Source: Kalmusia sp. IMI 367209 (lineage: Eukaryota; Ascomycota; Dothideomycetes; Pleosporales; Didymosphaeriaceae). Taken from it: a stretch of 64,000 nucleotides of DNA. The position numbers and the translations under genes were made by a program. The notes below the pieces were generated by a model that saw only the letters and a program-made list of their open reading frames with translations, made no database searches and had not been told where the DNA came from. Positions 23,511 through 34,300 of the stretch are shown in pieces; the stretch's first letter is position 1, and each line of letters opens with the position of its first letter. The stretch lies in the NCBI GenBank assembly GCA_027946365.1, contig JAPEUQ010000002.1, forward strand, positions 2,232,001 to 2,296,000, in the 5' to 3' direction.

Positions 23511-24027
23511 ATGGCCAGATGCTGGGATAGCTATCGTGGCGGCTACTACTACTGCAGGAGTGCCTGGAACGACTGGGTCCGCTGGGTCGTCCTCGCTGTT
23601 GTCGTCATCGGTTTCTTCCTCTTGTTCGTTTTATGCAGGTAAGTTCTCCCTTCTCCTTCTACCCACTCACATCATCGACACAGCTAACATGACTCTCAGC
23701 TGCATAACAGCCCGTCGCCGACGCAAGGCCGGCCGCCAACCCTTCTACGGCACCGGCTGGGCTGCGCGCCCCGGTGCGAACGCTCAACCCTACTACAACA
23801 ATAACTACCAGCAACCGCCTCCGCAGTACTCTGCTCAGCCGCAACCCGGGCAATATTATGGCGCTCAGCAGGGATACTACGGCAATAACAATGCATATCC
23901 ATATGGTCAAGCGAACGGCGTGGAGCTTCAACAGCCGCCGCAAGCGCATCAGGCACGCGGTGCAGAGGACACTTATGCGCCTCCTCCAGGACCGCCGCCA
24001 GGCAAGGGTGATGGTATCATCAGGTAG
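23511..24027 (+). CDS. RCR-family membrane protein (chitin synthesis regulation, Congo red resistance type)
   Basis: Two exons (23511-23638 and 23700-24027; 61-bp intron) give 151 residues. Short extracellular N-terminus with YYYCRSAWNDW, one transmembrane helix (WVVLAVVVIGFFLLFVLC, about residues 24-41), then a basic stop-transfer ARRRRKAGRQP and the hallmark FYGTGWAA. The tail is rich in Pro, Gln, Tyr and Asn and contains PPPQY, a PPxY motif of the kind that recruits Nedd4/Rsp5 ubiquitin ligases. Yeast Rcr1/Rcr2 sit in ER, endosome or vacuole membranes and affect chitin deposition and permease sorting. The same role here is inferred from the family. The exon boundary falls right after the membrane helix. 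A longer upstream open frame exists but would put the gene's 5' UTR into the protein. Confidence 0.9.
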
Positions 24028-25027
24028 ACGAATACCTTGATGATTCATCAAAGGCGGGGGTGAGCGATGGAGATACACATTTCAATATACTTTACTCAAG
24101 CAATGGCGTTTCGGACGATGGAATATGGTTCTTATGGAGCGGAATACACTTCAGCATGGCACGTCTCATCTTTGACGGTCTTATGAGCAACGGTACGATA
24201 CCTTCAGAAGTCTTTGTTCTACACTGTATAATGCTACTTTTCTCAAACTGTGTAATCAAACTTGATACGTTTATCGATTCAGGTAGTTTCTTTCAGAATA
24301 CTTTTGATTGATATTCTAGGAGGCAGACTTATTTTTCTTGGACAGAATGCCTCTATGTATCTAATTCGTCATCGTATTTCTTCGATATCTGTCAATTACC
24401 ATATCAAACGAGCCCTTTGCTGCACCCTGACTACCTCACCATGTGCACAGTAGCTCGTGCGTCATTGTAACAACGGTACAGGAACTACAATCATCCGCAA
24501 GCATTTTGTATCTTGTAGTAATACGCGACTCTACAAGTCGTACCTTGATTGTTGCATAGGGCTTTCGGCAGTATCTATTTGCGGTTACAAGTTCGAAACC
24601 TATGCTTGTGCGTGTTGTATATCCTGAGGTGTATCGGCCCATGACGAGTCTTCAGGCCTCTGTTTGAGTAGTGGGTGATCACTCAATCTCTTTCCTAATA
24701 GCTCGATGCATCTTGAAAAGTGAAAAAGAGCGTTCAGTTAGAACATGGAGAGTTTTGGTGCGTCACTGGTAAAAGAGGAGGCCACAGAGAATAAGTCACT
24801 CTCAGTGTAACATGTTAATCTAATTCAGCAATCTGATAGTATACAGTAGCCATAGTCTATAGAACAAGCACTCTGGTGCAAGTGGCAAAAGCCGTGCAAA
24901 TCAAAATTGAACACTACCGCCATCATGATACAAATTTGAATACCACGCCTCAGCGCCAGCGTACCGGGTATTCCCAAACCCAGAATGCACAACATAGGAA
25001 AGTATGAACAGTCAGCGACGACTCTAT
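24028..25027. other. Convergent intergenic region
   Basis: 1 kb between the ends of the RCR (+) and flotillin (-) genes. AT-richer than its surroundings; no gene or RNA gene recognised. Confidence 0.5.
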
Positions 25028-26603
25028 CTACTCCGACAGCTCGCTCCCATTCCTCAACTCCATCCTCTTCGTCATTCCATTCTCCGTGGGCATCTGCGCT
25101 AACCAGGTCGGCGGCTGCATTCCCGTCTGATCATGAATTGTGCTCAGTAGCGGCGGCAAACTCTGGAACAGATTGCGGATCGGCGCCGTTGGGTCCGCGA
25201 CGCCGTCTCCCTGCGCCCCCGTATTCCATACGTTAATCTTGGGTTGCAGACCGCGGATCGCATCTGCGTTTGCATTCGCAAGCCGCTCGTACGTGTTGTT
25301 CTGCAGCATGAGGTATTGCATGAGACCCTGCGGACCGCCGAGGACATTGGCCATGTCGCCGTAGGCCTTTGCCATGGCAGACAGACCCTCAGCTTCGCGC
25401 TGCTGCTTGATAAGATGCGCTTGGGTTTCACGCTCAGCGCGGAAGTATTCTGCCTCGGCAGCGCGCTTGGAAACGAGGAAGTTGGCTTCGGCCTCACGCT
25501 CTTTGGCCTGGAAGTCTGCATCTGCGTCCTTGAGACGGCGGAATGCTGCTGCTTCGGCGTCGGCTTGCTCGCTGTACTTCTTACCCTCGGCCGCCTTCTG
25601 CTCCTTGTACAGCTCGGCGTCGGCTTTCTGCTGCGAGGACTCCTTCGCAATGGTGGCTTGCGTGACGGTGGTCGCACGAAGACGTTCAAGTTCCATAGCG
25701 GCTTTCTTCTTCTCGACTTCGGTGTTGAGTTCGGCGTCGCGGCGCTCAGCATCGCGCTTCGCTTCGATGCGTGCGAGGTTGAGGTCTTTTCCGATGCTAA
25801 TCTCTTTGTCGGTAAGTTTGGCGTCTGCGGCGGCCTTCTCTGCCTTGCGTTCGGTCTCGAGAACGGCGGTTGCAGCGTGGATCTTTGCGACTTCTTGCTT
25901 GGTTTTGCCTTGCTTCTCGGCCTCACCGACTTCGCCGCGCATGCGGGCGTCGGCGACATCGACCTTGGCTTGGTTCAGGGCGCCTTCGTGAGCCTTGCGC
26001 GAAAGGAAGGCAAAGTATTCTGATCCAGGGGTATCTTGCAGTTCTTTCACGTTGGCGTTATAAATACATAGCCCAAATTGGTCGAGTTCTGATTGCACTT
26101 GCTGGATGACCTTGTCCTTGAAGACTTTGCGCTCGCGGAATAGCTCTTCCATCGTCATCGTCGAAACGATGCTACGCGTCTCGCCCTCGATGATACCCTT
26201 GACAATATCCTGGACATGGTTTCGACCCGCGGCAACAGCCACTGCGCCCTTCGCCGCCGAAGCGGTTGGCCTACCATCCGACTCACCCGTGAGCAACACC
26301 GCGTACTTCTCTAGCGATTGCAGGGAATCTGCGGGGCCAATGGTGAAAACAGCTGGCAGGGAGAACTTGAGCTTCTCGACGGTCATTGCCTGCAGGGACA
26401 TGGAGAAGTCAAATGGCGTGATGCTAATCCTCTGTGAGCAGAGCTGTCCCAAGATGCATGCTATTTTAGAGTGCCTACCTGATCTTGGATACTTTCTGAA
26501 AGGGGAAGACGAATGCCTTCTTCTTGATTTGGACCTTTTCGATTCCTACACCCGTGATGACGAGGTAGGAATTCGGCTCGGCGACATGGTACCAGATGCC
26601 CAT
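25028..26603 (-). CDS. floA: Flotillin (SPFH/band 7) membrane-scaffold protein
   Basis: Two exons (26603-26479 and 26429-25028) with a 49-bp GT-AG intron give 508 residues. Starts MGIWYHVAEPNSYLVITG, the canonical flotillin N-terminus, here with a Gly2 and no transmembrane helix. Residues 1-200 form the SPFH domain (ITPFDFSMSLQAMTVEKLKFSLPAVFTIGP, EGETRSIVSTMTMEEL). Residues 200-390 are an Ala/Glu/Lys-rich coiled coil with many EA(E/D) repeats that mediates oligomerisation. A conserved end follows (GLSAMAKAYGDMANVLGG, LMQYLMLQ, INVWNTG). Flotillins assemble into membrane microdomains at the plasma membrane, including hyphal tips in filamentous fungi. The coiled-coil composition produces long open frames on the opposite strand and in another frame, which are shadows. 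A stomatin-like SPFH gene lies 18 kb away. Confidence 0.95.
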
Positions 26604-27867
26604 CTTGACGTCTTTATCGGTGTGGAGCTGTTCGTGTAGTGGACGTCTGATGCTTGATGCCGAAGACACTCGCAAGGACCGGGGGAATCGGGTCCAGGGA
26701 AAGTTGTTGCGGTAAATTTGATATATCAAACGACGGTGCTTCCGTCGACTCCAAATCGAGCGAGAGGGTGGTTTATGTCACTAGCGATATACTGGAGAAG
26801 AACTGCGTCTAAAGATGACGTCTCTAGAAGTTGAGATGTTGATACCAGACAATGCTGTGGTGCACAAGTGTGCTCGCAATATAAACGTTGGGACGAAGGA
26901 GTCCAAGTTGGGCTGTGCTGCAGGCAATCACTCTTGCAATCGCACTTTCCGAGTGAAGCAAACCTCAACGACAATAAATCAGGCACTAATCGCGTCATGT
27001 CCTCCTTCTTATACAGCCTCTCCTTCGTACTGTCGCGGACCTTGTGCTCCATTTGTCGGAAAACGGCAGACCGGTGAAGCTGCGCATGGCGAATGTGAGA
27101 GGTTGTGAACGCACGGGCCGGCCGCTAGCCACAATGGAATCAGCCTACGTTGTACAGCCACCAGGCCTTGTGATTTTACGATGCGTGCAGTTCTTGGTCA
27201 GGACGCCGGGGCTGCATCTTCTGGAGATATGCGCGGTGACTAGAAAGAGTGTTCGTCCGCGGTGTTTGCTTTCGGGGGGGTAAGCATGGACGTGAGGCCG
27301 GCGGGCGAAGAGTGAAGAACGGCCTGGCGCTCAGGCATCAACGTCTCGATGATTCACATAGCCCCCGGGCCCTAGGACGCCTGTTCTGTTGCACCCACAA
27401 CTGTTCTCCGCCACGCAGCACACTGCATTCACAACTTCAACTTCGCGATCCGCGCCAAGCCCGTACGGCCCGACCATATTACCTTTCGTATGCTCACGTG
27501 CTCATAAGGCATACAACTTACCCAAGTCTTTCTATACGTTGATCCTACACGGTCACATCATTGGTTCCACAACCCACAAGTCACGCTCTTGGGCTCGCAC
27601 GCGGGGTTAGTACCCGACTCTAGTACGAGGCTGCGCCCCAGGCTGAACTTGAAGCCTCAAGTGACCATATCGAGGGGTGTGAAATCAGAGCAATCACCAG
27701 TGGCTACCAAGAAGCGCAGGTCCCGAACCAGAGTGGAACCCTCATAGCCCAGGAGTCATCGGTACCGAGGCATAATTCGCGCAACTATTCTCTTTCCCAC
27801 TATCGCGGTAATCTGGGAACAAGCAACTACTAACACTCCTGAACTTCTTGCATTGCACATATTGAAC
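26604..27867. other. Intergenic, no supported gene
   Basis: 1.26 kb between two divergent genes. Open frames are short with no recognisable domain. It must contain the promoters of the flotillin gene and of the frameshifted hypothetical gene at 27868. Confidence 0.5.
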
Positions 27868-28456
27868 ATGTCGTCCAACGAGAAGGGCAACTTCCCGCCC
27901 TCCTACACAGAGTCCATCCAACAACCTTACTCCCCTATCCGTACAGGTTCCTCAACGGATCGCGGTCAAAACATTCTCGATCGTCTCACCCTAACCCGCG
28001 CCCACAACATCCGCTCGGTAATTGACGACCGCATCCTCCCCGCCATCGAAGCCCAGGCCGCCTACGGTATCTCTCAGACAACACTCGCCCTCCTCCCCTC
28101 TGACATCCCCTCCCCGCCCCCGAGGAGAAGAACGAATTCAGCTTCGACACATTCTCCACACCTCAGGTGCAAGTCATCGGCTTCAGCAGCGATGAAGAGC
28201 CCAAGGTAGTCGGGCTAGAGGGGCAAGTGAACAAGACAGAGTTCTGGCGAGTGCAAGCTGTGCTGGAGGAGTTGGAGCGGACCTTGCAGGGTACTCTGAA
28301 TCGGGGCGAGAGGTTGAGGGGCCGACGAGTCCTATGGTGATGCAGGCGCAGCGGGCGAAGCAGGGAAAGACGCGGTTTTTGGGGAGGATGGCGGGAGCGA
28401 CGGGGCAGGAAGAGAGGGGGTATGACGGGCGAGGTAGTAGGTGGGAGGGGAATTGA
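27868..28456 (+). CDS. Conserved hypothetical protein, interrupted by two apparent frameshifts
   Basis: Starts MSSNEKGNFPPSYTES (ATG 27868). The first frame runs to about 28110 (ILDRLTLTRAHNIRSVIDDRILPAIEAQ, LLPSDIPSP). The sense continues one base out of frame from about 28121 (EEKNEFSF, VIGFSSDEEPKVVGLEG, NKTEFWRVQAVLEELERTL, LNRGERLRG) and shifts again near 28320 (PTSPMVMQAQRAKQGKTRFLGRM) to a stop at 28454-28456. It resembles a small uncharacterised ascomycete family; I know no function. No GT-AG intron bridges either jump, and both lie in C- or G-rich runs (28107-28121 and 28316-28323). The gene is therefore either a recent pseudogene or contains single-base assembly errors. Total coding content is about 195 codons. 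Confidence 0.65.
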
Positions 28457-29193
28457 AGAAGTGGGACAGGTGTTGGTCAAAGTGCGGTTGGAAGAGATTT
28501 GCTTGCGGACGGTGAACGATTTTGGGTTGTATGATACTATGTCGAGGCAGTGTGTTATTGTGCGGGTTGACGCAAGATGCTGAGGATAGGATCAGAGTTG
28601 AGCATACCTAGGCGTAGGACGGAGTTTGCACTAGATTCCGGCATTTATACATACCACGGAATGTAGCGTTAGGGTGGGGTTTGAATTGCATATCTTGAGA
28701 AAATTGCATTTCCTGGCTTTCCCTTTGGCGGCATGACCGCTGGCAACGCATAACTCAAACAAGTTACATTCGAATCAAGGGAACGAACACGAGAACCGAA
28801 ACGAATAGTCTATCAGCGGTGAGCGGACAGTTTGCATCCGACAAGCAAGACCGCCTTTTGTATATGGCATTCGAAGTGTGATGTAAAATCCCAAATGAGC
28901 AAGCCGTGTAACCCAGCTAAGTGATTCGTTCCACATTCGCTCCACAACTCGATAAACATTTGACTGCTCGATTGCGATGAACGTATCGTTTTTGTCAATC
29001 GTGATCCGATGGATCTGGATCTGGCGTGTTGGAAAACCAGATCACGCGTCCCATGTCAGTTCTACATCGGTGGGCAAGCGTGACAAATGATAGGACCGTT
29101 GGGCAATTCGTTAATCTTGACGATAAACCTCTCTTCCTACGAGATCAGCGTAGCGTTCGGCGTGAAAGTTTGCTCTGTCCCAGGGCGTTATTT
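28457..29193. other. Convergent intergenic region
   Basis: Between the end of the frameshifted hypothetical gene (+) and the end of PYM (-). No gene recognised; 3' UTRs only. Confidence 0.5.
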
Positions 29194-29778
29194 TCAGCCA
29201 TTTTTCTTTCCGCCTTGCGCATCAAAACCGAGGCCTGCCAGCTGCCGAATAAGCTCGTTTATCTTAATCACCTTTTCAAACTGCTCGGGGAGCAGGACAT
29301 CGCCCTTCTCCTTCTTGTCTTTTAGATCTCGTGCCTGACGCAGCTTTTTCATCAGCTTCTTCGCTTCCTTCTCCTTCTCGGCCTCAGGGTCTGCGGGCTG
29401 TGGGGATTCAGCCGTCTTCTTAGTTTCGGTGGCTGGTTGTTCTCCAAGGTCCTTGTCGTCCACAGCTGCAGCTGCAGCCTTCCGTCTGGCTTCCCTTCGC
29501 TTGGCATTCTTGTTCGCGGCCGGGCTTCCTTTGGAAGGCTCATTTTCATCTTTCAATGCTGCGGCTCCGGGAACGCCTCCCTTGCCGCGATTCCGGAATC
29601 CTTCTGCGGTCCGATTTTTATAGACTTCGACGTCTTCGGGCGGCCGGTAGCCTGGGCGAACTTTGATTTCCTTGCGTACGGAGCCGTCTGCGCGTGTAGA
29701 TGAGGGAATGTGACGCTCTCCAGTCTCCGATGTCGTTATCCCGGCCCTCGAAACTTTCGAGGTTTCTACCGTGGGCAT
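29194..29778 (-). CDS. PYM1: PYM (WIBG), partner of Y14-Mago
   Basis: Single exon, 194 residues from the ATG at 29778 (MPTVETSKVSRAG). Residues 15-62 match the Mago-binding PYM domain: GERHIPSSTRADGSVRKEIKVR followed by PGYRPPEDVEVYKNR and FRNRGKGGVPG. The middle is charged and Ala/Lys-rich. Residues 130-190 form a predicted helical segment (EKEAKKLMKKLRQARDLKDKKEKGD, QFEKVIKINELIRQLAGLGF), typical of the family's C-terminus, which contacts small ribosomal subunits in animals. PYM removes exon-junction complexes from translated mRNAs, consistent with an intron-rich genome. Length is near human PYM (about 204). A longer in-frame extension upstream lacks conservation. Divergent from QCR9. Confidence 0.92.
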   Translation of the reverse strand: MPTVETSKVSRAGITTSETGERHIPSSTRADGSVRKEIKVRPGYRPPEDVEVYKNRTAEGFRNRGKGGVPGAAALKDENEPSKGSPAANKNAKRREARRKAAAAAVDDKDLGEQPATETKKTAESPQPADPEAEKEKEAKKLMKKLRQARDLKDKKEKGDVLLPEQFEKVIKINELIRQLAGLGFDAQGGKKNG

Positions 29779-30149
29779 GTTGCGCGACGCAGGGACGTCA
29801 AAAGCGCCTGTTGAAAGCTGAGTGGGGTGTTGTGCGCGCCCGCGGCGCTGGTGTGGTGGGAGCAAGTGGCTTAGTGTGCAGCTGTATGGCGATCTGGAAC
29901 TGGTGCGTCGGGAGGTTCTTGGTGTGAGCTGTATTCTTCAAGCGCGGACTGCCGCGTGGTGCGAGGGAGGAGAGCGCTGCGGGTTGAGGCTCCGTTCTGC
30001 GGCCAGCCGCTACAGCAGCAGCCAATCAGAGCAACCATGATAGGCCGGCAAGAATCTCGAAACCGAGCTTCTTCACCCACGACATCACCTGCGACCCCCC
30101 AGACCACACCCGCGCACATCGCTCCCCACGCGCCTTCTGCATCCTCACA
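29779..30149. promoter_or_regulatory. Shared divergent promoter region PYM/QCR9
   Basis: 371 bp separate the two start codons, so both promoters must lie here. No specific element could be assigned. Confidence 0.55.
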
Positions 30150-30570
30150 ATGGCCGGCGTGAGTCAATTGATCCCCTGAAGTGCTAGGCCGGTGATGCTA
30201 ACCGATTTGCGCAGCTCTCAAGCTTTCTCTACAAGCAAGCTTCCCCTCGCCCATCACCCACCTGCGACCGCCGCTGACCTCCGACTGCAGCACCATCTTC
30301 CGAAGAAACACCACTATGCTTGGCACCGTCTTCGCTGGAGCCTTCGCCCTGCAGTTGTACGTAGACGGGGAGCTGCCGTCATTGTCCGATTCGCATACTG
30401 ACCGAGCTCCTAGGGCTTTTGACACGGGTTCCGACAGGATCTGGGACAGCGTCAACAAGGGTGTACGTACCCAAAAGTTTATAGAAGGGATGCGTGCTAA
30501 CGGGTCGCAGCGGCAGTGGAAGGACATCAAGTACAAATATGTACAGCAGGCCGAGGACGATGACGAGTAG
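30150..30570 (+). CDS. QCR9: Cytochrome bc1 complex subunit 9
   Basis: Five tiny exons encode 67 residues: 30150-30158 (9 nt, MAG), 30215-30234 (20 nt), 30291-30356, 30414-30462 and 30511-30570. The joined protein reads LSSFLYNTIFRRNTTMLGTV then one transmembrane helix (FAGAFALQLAFD), DRIWDSVNKGRQWKDI and an acidic end, matching Qcr9/UCRC in length and pattern. It is a single-pass inner-membrane subunit of respiratory complex III, near Rip1. Intron 2 (30235-30290) begins GCAAGC and ends CTGCAG, i.e. a GC-AG intron: only this donor restores the invariant LYN-IFRRN sequence. Introns make up more than half of the gene. A naive open frame of 84 codons spanning introns 3-4 is not the product. Confidence 0.93.
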
Positions 30571-31376
30571 GGGCGTGCAGCATCTAGGTTACGAGGAATA
30601 TTGAGTGGGTTCCAAAGTTCTCCAGCATGTTTTCGGGGGTAGACACTGTACAATTGTGTATCTTACGGCAGGAATGTCAGCGGCCAGTGGTGTAGCCAGC
30701 GCACCGTGAAGCTTCCCTTTGTGACAATTATTCAAATGTCTCAGCGAGTGATGAGGAAAGCCGTGCAGCCTGGCGGTTCGCATAGTGTGTGCTTGTCAGT
30801 CTATGCACAGCATGTTACCACAGGATACCTTCTCAAACCCTCATTCGATTAACGACCATGGGTCAACAAGACGTCCGCCTTTCCATCTGATACATATTGG
30901 CAGGAGGCCGATGTAGTTTTTGTGAGATGGCTCTGCATAATCGAATCGAATAACTGCGTTGTGCCCTAATCCTAATGGTCGAGACCGCAATGAGACGTAC
31001 ATTTGCAGGGCGAAATCTCAGAAATGTCTCTGTATGTATTGTGTATCGTGGATGACCTGTGCTATGACGTGTGCCTGAACTTGGACTGGGTACTATACGT
31101 TTTCGGCGATTGTTGCCTCCCCCCTCACCGCATAGGTAGGTGGTCGCGTCGAGGGTACATCTCTTGGCGTTGACGCATACTCCATACACACGCAGTGTAC
31201 CTTCCGCACCTTCACGCCCACAACTCGGGCCTGCAGCCACAGACAAACGACCTGACGAACTCAGCAGTGGCCGGTCCCTGCCACGTAAAAGCGCACTGCT
31301 CGCAGCCCATCGACGACACACCCGCCCAACTTCGCGCGCGCTCCCCCACCATCCCACTTCGACGCCCGCGCCCACG
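30571..31376. other. Intergenic, no supported gene
   Basis: 0.8 kb between QCR9 and UBR1, both rightward. Holds the QCR9 3' UTR and the UBR1 promoter; a CT-rich leader precedes the UBR1 ATG. No RNA gene recognised. Confidence 0.5.
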
Positions 31377-34300
31377 ATGCTCGTATCCCTGCAGGAGCAG
31401 GAGCTCTGTCGGCACCTGCGCGAACTACCGCGGCGACACAACTACCGCTATACCGAAGATGCCACCCGCGAGCTGCATCAGATCCTCTTTCACTCCCTCG
31501 CCGGGAGTGGTGAATACCTTACGTTCTTGTTCCCCAACGGTCCGCCGCCAACAACAGAGGTGAGTTAATCCAGGATACATGGTACACCAGATGCTGACAT
31601 AGTGAAGGCGTGGAGCTTGCGCGACGCACAAGGTGCCGTAGAAGGCGCCGAATACACCGAGGCGGCAAGGGGGAAACCGTGCGGACACATCTTCAAGAGC
31701 GGCGAAGCTACGTACCGATGCAAGACGTGCACTGCGGACGATACCTGTGTTCTATGCGCACGCTGTTTCGATGCCTCAGATCACGAAGGACATCAGGTCT
31801 ATGTCAGCGTGTCACCCGGCAACTCGGGCTGCTGCGATTGCGGCGACGACGAGGCGTGGGTACGGCCCGTACATTGCAACATTCACTCTACCTCGTCCGC
31901 ATCCGAGTCCAAATCGGCTGGAAAAGCGAAGGAAGGCTCGGCGCTACCTGAGGAGCTACTCCAGAGCATACGCCTGACCATTTCACGAACACTTGACTAC
32001 CTCATCGACGTTTTTTCCTGTTCTCCGGAACAGCTCCGGCTACCCAAGACACAGGAGTCCATTCTACAGGATGAGCGCTCGTCACGATTGACAGCAAAGT
32101 GGTACGGTCCTGGTGACCAACCAGAGGAAAATCAAGAGTTTTGTTTGGTATTGTGGAACGACGAGAAACACACGGTCCATGATGTGCGAGATCAGGTTGC
32201 GCGTGCGTGCAAGCAGAAGCTGGCATTTGGACTGGCCAAAGCTCATGAGGTTAATGACATCGGCCGCGCTACCGTTGTCACAAGATCGAGTATCGAAGAA
32301 CTGCTAAGGATGGCGAAAATCATTGAGGATATTAAGCTGACGGTCACCATCCGATCAGCACGCGACACGTTTCGTGAGCATATGGGCGGTGCCATCGTCG
32401 ACTGGATCTCGGACATCGCTGGGTGCAATGTTGGCGACGACAACCACATTTTGCGGCGGATAGTTTGCGAAGAGCTGCTGAAGCCCTGGCGAGTCGGCAG
32501 TGAAGCTACCAACCAAAGCATCGGCAAGAATGGTCTCGACGACCATGAGATGGAAGACAAGGAGGCTGAGATGGAAGGCTTTTACTTTCGTTATCTGACG
32601 GCGCAACGCCGAGCACAGATTGCACGTTTGAACCGCCAACGGGACACCACGAATGACACGGCGGCTTCAGATGCCGACGAAGAGGAGGAAGCTGAGAGTG
32701 CTGCTGAAACTGGCGACGGGGGTGATGGTATGGACATCGATGAAGTGGCAGCGGACCGCGACGGGGACGTGAACATGGAACCAGAAGACGATGATCCAGT
32801 TCAGCTGCTCGTGAGATTACCTATCGGCAATCCTATCCCTCAGGGTAGCAACGAGCCTGATCACACCCTAACCCCTGCAGAGTCAGACAGCGAGCCCACA
32901 GTAGGAGCTCCTTCTCTCAGCCATGTCGAGCCTTCCCTGCCTGTCCCAGAGACGTCCCGGACGAAGACTTTGCCATTACGTCCTACGCGACCGCCAAATT
33001 ACTGGCTCGATAAACCCGAGGGCTATGGCAGGAAACCCGGAACCCCCGCACATGAAGACCTCTGGCAGCGATTACGGTTGGATCATCTCATCCTGTACGA
33101 TCTCCGGATGTGGAAACAATTGCGGATAGGAGTACGGGACGTCTTCATAAGTACCGTTGTTTCGATCCCACAATTCAAACGTCTGCTAGGATTACGGTTC
33201 GCCGGTGTATACACGGCGCTGGCACAACTCTATTTAATTGCCGATCGAGAGCCAGATCACTCCATCATAAATCTATCCTTACAAATGTTGACAACGCCAT
33301 CAATAACGGCCGAGATCGTTGAGCGAGGAAACTTCCTCACCAACCTCATGGCTATATTATATACCTTCCTCACCACTCGGCAGGTCGGGTATCCATGGAA
33401 TGTAGATCCCAAAGCCACTCTTGCCTTCGAGCAGGGCGCCGTAACCAATCGTCGAATGTATCATTTCTTTCTCGACATGAAGTATCTTCTCGGTTCAGAG
33501 CACGTGCAGGGTAGAATACGCGAAGACGAACGTTACCTGCTGCAGTTCTTAGATCTCGTCAAACTCCACCAAGGAATTTGCCCGAATGTTCGCGCAGTAG
33601 GAGAGCATCTTGAGTACGAGACGGAAGCTTGGATCAGTGCATCTCTTATCACACGTGAAATTAATAAGCTATGCCGGCAATTCTCCGAAGCTTTTGTGTG
33701 GAGCCGCGAAGACGACCCAGCAGACATCCGCCGAGCGATCAGAGCAGCTGCTAAAGTTGCTATTGTGAATTCAGTCGGCGCGGAACGGAAGCGTTTCGAT
33801 CAAGCTGAGCTGAAGAGCGAGACCAGGTTCAAAACCCTCGACTGTCTTGAATTTGATGCAGAGCCGTCTACTTGGCATGGTCCTTCATACCGGATAGTAG
33901 ACTGCGTTGTAGCTAAAGAGCCAATGAGTTTTCATCATGCGCTACACTATACAGTGTCTTGGCTCATCGATCGCGCTCGAAGCATGCCTCGAGACCATCT
34001 ATTAGCACTGTTACTATTCTCCCGCGACGAACTTCAGGATGGTATCGATCCAATCGAGTGCAGTGTACCTGATCATCAACAGGAAGAGTACCTGCTTGCC
34101 CTGTTTGATTTCCCCTTGAGGGTCTGCGCCTGGCTAGCCCAGATGAGGGCCAGCATCTGGGTTCGAAATGGGATCACCTTACGGCATCAGATGACACAAT
34201 ACCGCAGCGTTTCTCAGCGCGACGTATCTTATCAGCGAGATATCTTTCTTCTACAAGCAGCCCTAGTCCTATGCAACCCTTCGGTATTCCTGGCTAGTAT

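Noticed and set aside
22939..24027. A 362-codon frame beginning far upstream of the RCR gene
   Set aside because: It crosses the 5' UTR and the intron. The conserved protein starts at 23511 and splices at 23638/23700.
25144..26023. Long frames on both strands over the flotillin coiled coil
   Set aside because: Produced by the Ala/Glu/Lys codon periodicity of the real gene on the minus strand.
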